Positions 26,583 through 37,000 of a stretch of DNA of 64,000 nt are shown piece after piece. The number at the start of each line of letters is the position of its first letter. The first letter of the stretch is position 1. The translations under genes were made by a program, and so were the position numbers. The notes under the pieces are model-generated. The model was not told where the DNA came from. It made no database searches and worked only from the letters and a program-made list of their open reading frames with translations. The stretch is from Akkermansia muciniphila (lineage in GTDB: Bacteria > Verrucomicrobiota > Verrucomicrobiia > Verrucomicrobiales > Akkermansiaceae): positions 1 through 64,000 of the forward strand of contig CAMDCV010000023.1 in NCBI GenBank assembly GCA_945890645.1, written 5' to 3'.

Positions 26583-29426
26583 ATGAAATCCTTTCTCGCA
26601 CTTGCCGCGCTGATCTTCAGCATTCTTCCCTCCACCGCTCTTGAACTGGGCGCCCCTTTTGCCGATCACGCGGTGCTGCAACGCCACCTCGCCCTTCCGA
26701 TCTGGGGTTGGAGCAAGCCGGGCACGGAGGTCACCGTCGAGTTCGCCGGACAAAAACAATCCGCCAAGACCGCTGACAATGGCAAGTGGATGATATCGCT
26801 CAACCCGCTCGAAGCCAGCGCTGAACCGCGTCCGATGACCATCACGGAAAAAGGTGGCGATTCTCGCACACTGAATGACCTCCTCGTCGGCGAAGTCTGG
26901 ATGGCCTCTGGTCAATCGAATATGCAGTGGCTCGCCTCCAAAAGCTCGGTGCAAAATCTCATTGATGCGCTCAAAGCAAAAGGCGAAACCCCACCAATCC
27001 GCGAATTTGAAATCACCAGCGTCTATGCCGCACTGCACCCGATCGAACGAGCTACTGGTGCTTGGAAAGTAAACGACTACGGCAACTACAGCGCCGTCGC
27101 TTTTGCCTTCGCGCTGAAACTCCATCAAGAAATCGGCGTGCCGATCGGCATCCTCAACTGCTCGTTCAGCCAAACCAGCATCGAGTCTTGGGTGCCACGC
27201 GAGGGCTTCGCCGCGGGAACCGATGACTACACGAAGTCAATCTATCAGAAAATCCTCGAAACCGATCCCACCACCCCCGAACACAAAAAAGCATGGGACG
27301 CCTTTTACCAATCGTTAGAAGATACCATCAGATCCAATGCCGAACGCGTGGCCGCCGGAAAAGAAGCGTTGCCCGTTTCCACAAAAACGCCCGGCAACAT
27401 GAGCGACAACCGCGATGCCTCGTGGATGTTCAACGGTCGCATGAGCCCAGTCGTGCCCTACGCGATTCGCGGGGCAATCTGGAACCAAGGCTACGCCAAC
27501 ATCAACGGAGGACTCCAGTATTACCAAAACCTCCACAGCCTCATCCGCGGCTGGCGTCTGAAATGGAACAACCCCACCTTGCCCGTCTATTTCCACCAAT
27601 TTTATTGCCCCAACCCCGCCGAGGCGGGCAACGGAAAAAATATCCCCAGCATCGAAGCCATGGCAGAAATGCGACTCGGCACCTGGCTAGCCCGCGACAT
27701 TCCCCACACCGGTATGGCCAGCCAAATCGACATCTCCGGCGCCATTCACTACGGTCAAAAAGCCCTACCAGGCCAACGCCTCGCACTCCACGCTCTAAAA
27801 AATCATTACGACAAAAAAGAACTCGTCACCGATGGTCCGATGTTCAAAAGCTACACGGTCAAAGGCGATCTGCTACAAGTATTATTCGACCACGCCGAAG
27901 GCGGCCTCGTGGTAGCGGAAACAAACACGAATTCCAATACCAAACCCACCGAAACCTGCGACGGTCTCGCCACGCCAAAAATCGTTCCCGAAGGAGCCGC
28001 TGCCGTGAATCTTTTCTGGCTCGCCGGAGAAGATCGCGTCTGGCACCCCGCCACGTTTAAGATCGATGGCTCCACGGTTCATGTTAGATCTCCCGCCGTG
28101 AAAAACCCACGCGGGGTTTCCTACGGCACCGGTGGTATTGGTTTCCAGGCCAACCTTTACAACAAGGCGATGCTGCCAACGACCCCATTCATCTACTACG
28201 ACAACAAACTCGTCACCAGTGAGACATGGCCTGATAAGCCGATGAAAATTGCCGGTGTCGTGATCGATCCAAGCTCAGTCGGTAATGTTTATGAGTATCG
28301 TAAGTTGCCCATCTTACGCACCCAATTCCGCGACAACGCCATCTTGCAAGCCGACATGCCCCTCACAATATCCGGCTCCACTGTGCTGGAATGGGGCACG
28401 GAAGCACCAGGCGAGAAAGTGATCCAATTCAAATTTGCCCGTATCGAAAAATCGATTGTCGTCACTCCGGACATGAAGGAATGGAGCGTGACATTGCCCG
28501 CCATGCCTGCAAGCAAGGAACCCAAAACCCTGCAAGTCACGATGACCATCAACGGTGAAGTCGTACTCGACCGCGTGTGCAAAAACATCCTCATGGGCGA
28601 TGTCTGGTATGTGGCCAGCCCGAACCCTGGCAAAAAACCACCGGTTTTGACGATCGAAAATTCCGGCCAGCCTGTGCGCGTCATGGATCGCAAAGCCAAG
28701 CGCTCCTCCGCGCCAGTTCCAGCGCGATACATGGTGTCGACATCCACCGAACCGAACAACCGCTTTGCCTCCCTTTGGGAAGATGCCGGCACCGACATCG
28801 CCTCCGCGATTGGCCATAAACTCGCGAAACAATCCAGTCGTCCCACCGGCGTGATCCATATGACAAGCGATGAGGTCCCGCTCAAAAGTTGGATGCGTCT
28901 CGAAGCCCTCAAGAACGCGCCGAGCCTCATGGCCGACTACAAAAACCTCGCGCAAATCCAACCCGGCAATGAAATTTACGATGCCAATATCCGCCGCTAC
29001 ATGGGTGCATGGAAAAGCTATTGGAGTGATTTCATTCCCCAAATGATTGCCACCCGCGGCGTTCCGAATGGTGAAACATGGGGCACCTATCCTCAACTCG
29101 CGGGCGAAGTCACCAGCACAGCGACCCAAACACACAACGTGCTTGCCTACTCTTTTGCACCCGGCAGCTTCAAGGGCATCATCTTTATCAGCGGACCAGC
29201 GATGGTCGCGCACGATCAAGGCCAAAATTTCGGACCAGAACTTTCCGCCCTCGCCAACAGCTACATCAGCGACTTCGGCGGCAAAGCGAAATTTTTCTAT
29301 ACCATGCCCGATGCCACTCTCGCCCCGAAAATTAGCGCTCCAACCGCTATCAAAGGAGAGAGCCAAGCCATCAACATTTCCGACTGGACTAACTTTGCTC
29401 CGATTCTGGATGCAATTAAGCCATAA
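26583..29426 (+). CDS. Secreted sialate O-acetylesterase-type enzyme with a second, inactive-looking module
   Basis: The 947-residue protein has a signal peptide (MKSFLALAALIFSILPSTA). Residues 20-560 form a complete SASA-type SGNH hydrolase: the substrate-side beta domain LGAPFADHAVLQRHLALPIW, then the block I motif GEVWMASGQSNMQW with nucleophile S112, a family region VAFAFALKLHQEIGVPIGIL, and an ARDIPHTGMA/DISGAIHY region. The family removes acetyl groups from sialic acids or plant polysaccharides. From about residue 580 the pattern repeats (FRDNAILQADMPLTIS), but the block I equivalent reads GDVWYVASPNPGKK near 672, without the serine. The second module may have a binding role. It stands alone on the plus strand; TTGACA at 26545 may belong to its promoter. 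Confidence 0.88.
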   Translation: MKSFLALAALIFSILPSTALELGAPFADHAVLQRHLALPIWGWSKPGTEVTVEFAGQKQSAKTADNGKWMISLNPLEASAEPRPMTITEKGGDSRTLNDLLVGEVWMASGQSNMQWLASKSSVQNLIDALKAKGETPPIREFEITSVYAALHPIERATGAWKVNDYGNYSAVAFAFALKLHQEIGVPIGILNCSFSQTSIESWVPREGFAAGTDDYTKSIYQKILETDPTTPEHKKAWDAFYQSLEDTIRSNAERVAAGKEALPVSTKTPGNMSDNRDASWMFNGRMSPVVPYAIRGAIWNQGYANINGGLQYYQNLHSLIRGWRLKWNNPTLPVYFHQFYCPNPAEAGNGKNIPSIEAMAEMRLGTWLARDIPHTGMASQIDISGAIHYGQKALPGQRLALHALKNHYDKKELVTDGPMFKSYTVKGDLLQVLFDHAEGGLVVAETNTNSNTKPTETCDGLATPKIVPEGAAAVNLFWLAGEDRVWHPATFKIDGSTVHVRSPAVKNPRGVSYGTGGIGFQANLYNKAMLPTTPFIYYDNKLVTSETWPDKPMKIAGVVIDPSSVGNVYEYRKLPILRTQFRDNAILQADMPLTISGSTVLEWGTEAPGEKVIQFKFARIEKSIVVTPDMKEWSVTLPAMPASKEPKTLQVTMTINGEVVLDRVCKNILMGDVWYVASPNPGKKPPVLTIENSGQPVRVMDRKAKRSSAPVPARYMVSTSTEPNNRFASLWEDAGTDIASAIGHKLAKQSSRPTGVIHMTSDEVPLKSWMRLEALKNAPSLMADYKNLAQIQPGNEIYDANIRRYMGAWKSYWSDFIPQMIATRGVPNGETWGTYPQLAGEVTSTATQTHNVLAYSFAPGSFKGIIFISGPAMVAHDQGQNFGPELSALANSYISDFGGKAKFFYTMPDATLAPKISAPTAIKGESQAINISDWTNFAPILDAIKP

Positions 29427-29640
29427 AAATCCGGTGTTCGTTACTTCGAATGGTGTGAAATCGACAACTTAAAAAAATGTGAGAATACTCTCTAAGATTT
29501 TTTTACGTGGTGCGTTTATTTAAGTACTTACTTTGTTGCGTCATCGTGAGTACGAACCAGAACGCGTCTTCTCCATCCTCCTATTCCCCCCGCCCCCCAA
29601 ATTTTCTTGCATTGGTACGTCAAAAGCTTATTACTCGTCT

Positions 29641-30809
29641 GTGCTGAAGTCTGTACCATCCCTCAATAAGTGCCATTCCCTAGCAATACAGAAGCTAATT
29701 CTTTTATTTTCTCTCGCCACTTCTGCGATTCACGCCGCTCCACCCGACCTCACCGCCGAAGGCGTGATTGCAGGATTATCTCCCAGCGTGCTCAGCGAGA
29801 CGTATAATCTCGGTCCCACGGGACTGCGCGGCTGGATTTACATTAGTCGCGGTAGCGGCGCAAGCTATGGCCCCGATGGAACCATGACTGATGAGAGTCG
29901 TCAGATTATCGTGACTGTGGCGAGCACACCTGCTAGCGCGGTGTTACAGGTCAATGATGTCATTCTTGGAGCCATGCCGGGCAGCAGTGGCACTGTGCCG
30001 TACTTCTCTAGCGATGCTCGAAAAGCTTTCGGAGTCGCGATTGGCGATGCAGAAAAAACGGGAGCAGGCATCCTGCGTGTCAAACGCTGGCGCGGAGGGA
30101 CAATCACTGATGTGAACATCCCCATAACCATCATGGGCGATTACTCGGCCACTGCCCCCTACTCTTGTCCAAGGTCTTCGTTGATTCTCGCCAACGCACG
30201 CAATAAACTTGTCGCGGACCTTCTTGCCAACCCGAACTATTTCCAAAATTACAATTACGCGAGCGCCATCAGCGGACTCGCCTTGCTGGCTAGTGTGCAA
30301 CCAGGGGACCCCAACTACGCAGCCGTGCAGACCCGACTGCAAACCTACGCACGAAGCCTGTCGACAGAAGGCCTCCGAAATGACGGCCTCGACATTTGGA
30401 ACTGGGCCTATGTTGGAATCTTTCTCTCTGAATACTACCTCAGCACTGGTGATACCCAGGTGTTGTCGGGCATCAATCAATTCGCTCTCAAGCTCTCTCA
30501 GTCACAGAGCATGTATGGCACCTTTGGGCATAACCCCGCAATACCACGATTAGCACCAGCGATACACCGCAATTCCGTGCAGTATTTGCCCGACGGAAAA
30601 ATTATATCAGCGCAGGGCTACTCTACACAGTTCAATTTTCTGCTGACATGCAAACATGGACCAATAATGCCATCGCACCACTCGTGCTTACCGGCACAGG
30701 AAACACCGCCGATGTCGATGCCGTATCGATGCCATTCCCCGCTCTGGTTCCTGCTGTCGGAGGCGAGACAAAACCTCACTTTTTCCGCGTGGTGGTCTCG
30801 GCACCGTGA
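29641..30809 (+). pseudogene. Decayed DUF6288-type secreted protein gene with internal deletion and frame change
   Basis: From a possible GTG start at 29641 the frame encodes a signal-like segment (LAIQKLILLFSLATSAIHAA) and then a DUF6288-like region (EGVIAGLSPSVLSETYNLGP to SQSMYGTFGH) up to about 30528. After that the frame reads out into unrelated sequence. The neighbouring frame from about 30543 to the TGA at 30807-30809 encodes a clean C-terminal module (FRAVFARRKNYISAGLLYTV, then VPAVGGETKPHFFRVVVSAP) homologous to the end of the giant protein downstream. The central part expected of DUF6288 proteins is missing. The simplest reading is a deletion that joined N- and C-terminal parts out of frame. 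No good ATG start exists either. Confidence 0.75.
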
Positions 30810-31031
30810 CGACTTCCCTAAGACACTTCTTTCATGACTCTGCCAAATAATACCTTCAAAGTCACCTTCCGATTTATGCGGCAAGTTGACTAAATCCATT
30901 TGCGGAATGGGACTAAATGGTTTTTACTATGTAACTACTTCAAAATGTTCCAATCGCCTATGAAATACCAAAGTTTACTGATCATCCTCCTCCTTTGATT
31001 CCTCTGCCTTGTATTCCAAAACCCATCCATC

Positions 31032-34000
31032 GTGAACGCTAAACGCACCATCGCTCTGATCCTCTCTATTTTGCTATTGCCTCTTGCCGCCTATGGTCAA
31101 GGTAGCCCGCGCAAAAAATTGTTCGGTAAAGGCAGCCCCTTCAGTCTCGAAGAACTACCCGCAGGGGAACTCAAAGCCAAACTGGGCAAACTCAATCCTC
31201 AGGCCAGAGCCAAGGCAATGCAATGGCTTCACAAATTTCAATTCCCCGAGTCTGATGCCGCCAAGCACCTGCGCGTCGACCCCGATGGCGGCATCTACAT
31301 TGTTTGCCCCGGCATTGGTTGCGATTGCGGCCATGAACATGACACGGAGCAACACGCGAGTGATCAGTCATATCCCACTGCTGTGGAAAATGCCCCCGAG
31401 GCACCACAGGATTCCGTTCCACCCCTCGGTTATGCGACCGCTCCGATTAGCTCGCCACCCACTTTTAACTCTCGACCCAATGCGCCCTATCATATCTACC
31501 TCGATTTCAATGGCGGCATCGTCACGGGCACCGCATGGAATTCATCGAATGGAATCGCTTCGTATAGTGTGAAAGCATGGTCACAAGATGCCGACCTTGC
31601 CAATTTCAGCGACTCCGAGCAAACGTCCATCCGTCGCATGTGGGAGCGGATCAGTGAGGACTTTGCTCCTTTCAATGTCAACGTTACGACTGACACCACA
31701 TACGATCCTGTAAATTACACCGGCAATAAGAACAACGTGGGTTGGCTCATGATTGCACCTACTGTTGACAACAATAACAACAACCTGCCTCATGCGGGCT
31801 CAGGTGGTATTGCCTACGTCGGAGTTTACGGAGAATTCAACTACCACACCAGCTACCAACCTGCTTGGGTCACGGCAAATACCTCATCGAATATTGCCAA
31901 TATTTGCGAAGCTGCCAGTCACGAAATGGGCCACAACATGGGGCTGAGTCATGATGGCACAAGCACACTCGAATATTATGGCGGCCACACATCTACCTCC
32001 TCCGCACCTTCCTGGGGGCCTATCATGGGCACGGGCTATAACCGCGACGTGAGCCAATGGTCAAAAGGTGAATATTACACATCCAATCAAACGCAAGACG
32101 ACCTCACCATTATTGCGAATCGCATCGGATACCGCGCCAACGACTACGGCGGCACCTATGGCACTGCCAGCATTCTGCCCCTCCCCCCTGTCTCCTTAAA
32201 TGGTGTGATCGAAAACACCAACGAGGCTGACTATTTCACCTTCACCACACAAGGAGGCACTGCCACTTTTAATGCCAATGCCTTCAAAAGTGATTCAGGC
32301 ACATGGGGTTCCAACCTCGATATCCATCTCGCCATTTACAATTCCTCTTTGGCCCTTGTCGCAGAAAATAATCCGCTCACCGATGTGAATGCGACTCTAT
32401 CCACCAACTTGCCAGCTGGCACCTACTACCTCGTAGTCCGCCCTGCCGCTACGGGCACACCTACAGTCGCTTCTCCCTCTGGTTACAGCATCTACGGCAG
32501 CCTTGGCCAGTACACAATAACCGGGACTTACAATCCGAACGTGAACACCCTCATCGTCTTAGAGCCAAATGGGGGCGAGGTTTTCGATTTCAATTCTACG
32601 ACCGAAATCCAATGGCTATCCAATACGCCGGGCAATGTGAAAATTGAACTTCTCAAAGGAGGCAACCTTCAATCCGTCATAGCGGCCAATGAGACAAACG
32701 ATGGCAGTTACAATTGGCTCGTATCCCCTGCACTGCCCGCCGGCAATGACTACAGCATCAAAATCAGTAGCATCGCGGATGCCGCCTTCTCCGATACCAG
32801 CAACGCGAACTTTTCCCTTCAAGCCCTGCCCACTCTTGCCACTGCAGTCGATAGCAACGGACTCACTTGGACCAATAGTGGTAACTTACCGTGGTTTCCC
32901 CAAACAACCACCACCAAAGATGGGTTTGATGCGGCTCAAAGCGGTGCGATCAATCACAATCAAAACAGCTCCATGGAAACGACAGTTGCCGGACCAGGCA
33001 CTCTGACATTTTGGTGGAAGATTTCTTCGGAGACCAGCTATGACTATCTTCGCTTTTATGTCGATGGCGTCGAACAGACTGGCATTCTCGCGAGAATCTC
33101 TGGCACCGTTGATTGGGTGCAAAAAACCGTCTCCATTCCCTCTGGCAATCATGTCGTAAAATGGAGCTACACGAAAGATGGAAGTGTCGTGAGCGGTTCC
33201 GATGCCGCATGGGTTGATCAAGTGACGTACACCGCAGCATCCGCACCAGAAGTCGCCGTTGAATACCCCGCGAACACCAATCTAACGGATAATACTGCAA
33301 CCATCAATTGCGGCACAGCAACTGTTTCAAATTCAATCACGCCAGTCACCTTCACCGTCAAAAACCTCGGTATCGCCAACCTTACCGGACTCGCCTTGAC
33401 CAAAGACGGCTCACACAACGCAGATTTTTCCGTCAGCAGTCTCGGTGCTACGACTCTCGCTCCCGGTGCCAGCACCACCTTTACTGTTACCTTTACCCCC
33501 GGTGCCACTGGCACGAGGAACGCCGCTATTCATCTCAGCAGTAACGATGCCGATGAGAATCCGTTCGACATCGCGCTCACGGGAACAGGCGTTACCGTGG
33601 GTACTCTTGCCGTAACCCCCTCCGAAAATCTCTCTGCCACGGGAAGTACTGGGGGCCCATTCAGCCCTAGCTCGCTACAATACACGCTCAGCAATCCAGG
33701 AAATTCCAGCATCAATTGGACAGCATCGAGCTCCGCAAACTGGATCACTCTCAGTGCGACCAGTGGCACACTCGCAGCAGGGGCCAATACGACTGTAACA
33801 GTCTCCATCAACAGCAACGCCAACACACTTGGCATCAATAGCTATAGCGACACCGTCAGTTTTACCAATACAACAAATGGTAACGGCAACACCACTCGCG
33901 CCGTCTCGCTCACCGTCAATCCATTGCCGGCGACCGTCACTATCAATAGCCTCAGTCAGACCTACAATGGCTCGCCGAAACCTGTCACCGTCACCACCAC

Positions 34001-37000
34001 TCCTTCAGGCCTATCTCACACCATCACCTACAATGGGTCAGCAACCGCTCCCTCGAACGCAGGTACTTATTCAGTAGTCGCGACAATCACTCAACCGGGC
34101 TACGTCGGCAGCGACACGAAAGATCTCGTGATCGGTAAGGCGTCCCAAAGCATCACTTTTAACCCATTGGGTACTGTTGGCGACACCACTAGCGACTTTC
34201 CTCTCACCGCCACATCATCTTCTGGACTTCCTGTTTCACTTGCGAGTTCGGATGATGCGGTTGCCTCTCTCTCCGGCAACATTCTCAGCATCAACGCGAT
34301 CGGCACGGCAACGATCACGGCCTCTCAAGCCGGCAACTCCAACTACCAAACAGCACCTGCCGTTTCCCAAGTAATCACTGTAGTAAGGGACAATCCTTCA
34401 GCCATTACCACGGGACCTTACAAAGTACTGATCGACCAATTTCTCTCACTGAATGGTCAATCCTCTCAACCCTCTCATGGAGCCACCATCACCTCATACG
34501 AGTGGGACCTCAATGGTGATGACAACTTCACGGATGCGACTGGTCCTCAGCCCAGCCAAATTAGTGTAGCGACACTCACGAGCACCTGGCAAATGAATCA
34601 AGGAGTCAATTCGATCCGACTCCGTGTCACAGACTCAGCGAGCAAAACCTCTATCGTCACCACCACAGTGGAACTCATTCTCGCACTCACCTGGGATGCG
34701 AACAGCACTTCCTCGGGTCTCACAGACGCTGGTGGTGCTTGGCTGGATGTAGTTAACAACCGTTGGTGGGATGGCTCGGACAACATCCCATGGACATCGG
34801 GTTCGTCAGCCTCTTTTGGCAACGGCGGCGGTAGCGGTACGATGAATGTCACACTCGCCAGTCCAACCGATGTAAATTCATTTGCCTTCCATAATTTTTC
34901 CGGAACTTACCAAATCGGCTCCACTGGCCAGGCCATCACGCTCGCAGGAGGCATCACAAAAAATTCTGGCTCGGGTTCGGTCATATTTGTAAGCCCCATC
35001 ACACTTGGCAGTGCACAAACATGGACGAACAACTCTACTGCCACACTAGCTACATCGCACAGTGCAAACTTAGTCAACAATGGTGGTTACAATTTAACGA
35101 TTGATGGCATAGGAAGCACTCTCTTTGGAGTCATCAATACGACAAGCTTGGCACTCACCGGCTCCGGAGCATTGATCAAAAACGGCAGCGGCGTTCTCTC
35201 TCTCGGAGGTGCGAACACAGATTTTACCAGCAGCGTCACCGTCAATGGCGGTGTCGTGCGTGTCAATTCTCCCCTCTCTGTGAATGGTAACATTAACCTC
35301 ACCAATGGTGTGTTTGAACACTATTGGAACTCTCCTCTCACTCGCACCCTGGGCACGGGATATGGACAAATTCAAATCACCGGTGGCGCAAGCGGATTCA
35401 GTCAAAATGGCAATACCAGCATGACGGTCACCTTGAATAATAACGCTGCCTTCGAACTCGTATGGGGCACTTCCCTTTTCAATCCTTCTTCATTCATCTT
35501 ACAAGCCGATACGGCTCAACAATCGTCAAGCCTCACTTTGGCGAATAAGATTGATCTCAATGGTTCCACTCGCACCATTCATGTTTCCGGTGGTACTACG
35601 GGAGCGGCGCGCGCCAGCATTACAGGGCAGATACGCAACTCCACTGGTACAGCCGGACTGATCAAAACGGGCGCTGGCATACTTACTCTCTCCAATAATG
35701 CCACCACTTGGAATGGCGCCACTGCCGTCAATAGTGGCATCCTCGACTTTAATAGCATTAGCATGAATTCCAACATCGGCGGAGGCACAGGGCGCAATAT
35801 TTCTGTCGCTGCCGGTGCCGGCGTACGCTTCAACGCGCTCACCAACGCCTTACTCAACCGCATTGTCGAGACCTCCGCTGAAATTTCCGTCATGACCAAT
35901 ACCACCACGGCCAATTTCGACTTCAGCAGCAGCACCGGTGCCAACTTGCCCAATGCCTTTCTCGGGAATTGGGCCAGCAACGGCGCCAAGATGGAACTCG
36001 GCACCGCCGCCGCAGGAACCGGAGTCATTACCCCCGCAGCCGACAACTACCGCCTCGGAGCGAAAGGGAGTAGTGGTTTGCTCGCAATCATCGGCACGAA
36101 CAAACTTACCGGCACGCAAGGATTGCTCGTCGGTGGCACAGGTGCTTCCGGCATTCGTGTCATGCTCGCAGGGCCTAATAATTTCTCGGGCGATACTGTC
36201 ATCAATAGCGGTGCCAAGCTCACCATCGCCCACAATCTCGCACTGCAAAACAGCCCGCTAAACGTCGGCTCTGCCGGTGGAAACTTTGCCCTCAACAGCG
36301 CGGGCACCGTCACCAATGCCGCCGTAGCTAACAGCCCTACATTGGGTGGACTGATCGGAAGTCGCCATTTGGTGTCGGTGTTCACCAACGCCGTTGGTAA
36401 TAATGAAACCAATCTTGCCGCCACCGCTGTCGAAGGATTCACTCTCAATCTCGCTGCGGATAAATCACTCACCTATTCTGGTAACATCGTCGACTTTGCC
36501 GTGGGCACTACGCTCACCAAAGCCGGCCCCGGAACACAGACTCTCAGTGGCTCTCACAGCTTCACTGGCAAGACCTCCATCAATGCTGGTAAACTGCTAT
36601 TCAACGGCAGCCTCAGCAATGTCGATGCAGCCCTTAATGTCGCCAACGCTGCTAGCCTAGGCGGTACGGGATCCATCGGTCGCAATGTAACCATCGAGGA
36701 CGGTGGTATGCTGGAGTTCTCTATCAGTTCGAACGCCGACAACCATGACCGACTCGACATTTCCCCCGGTCGATCCTTTCATTTTGCTGGCGCCTCAGCA
36801 CTCAACATCACCTCATCCGGTGGAGCGAGCCCCGGCATTTACACGCTCATCTCAGGAGGAAATGCCATCAGCGGTGTGGCACCTTCCACACTCACCCTGC
36901 CCACCAATTGGATTGCGACCGTTTCTATCTCAGGAAACAGTTTGCTACTGAACCTCATTTCCACAACTGGTTCCGGCCCCGTCGATCATTTTGTGATTTC

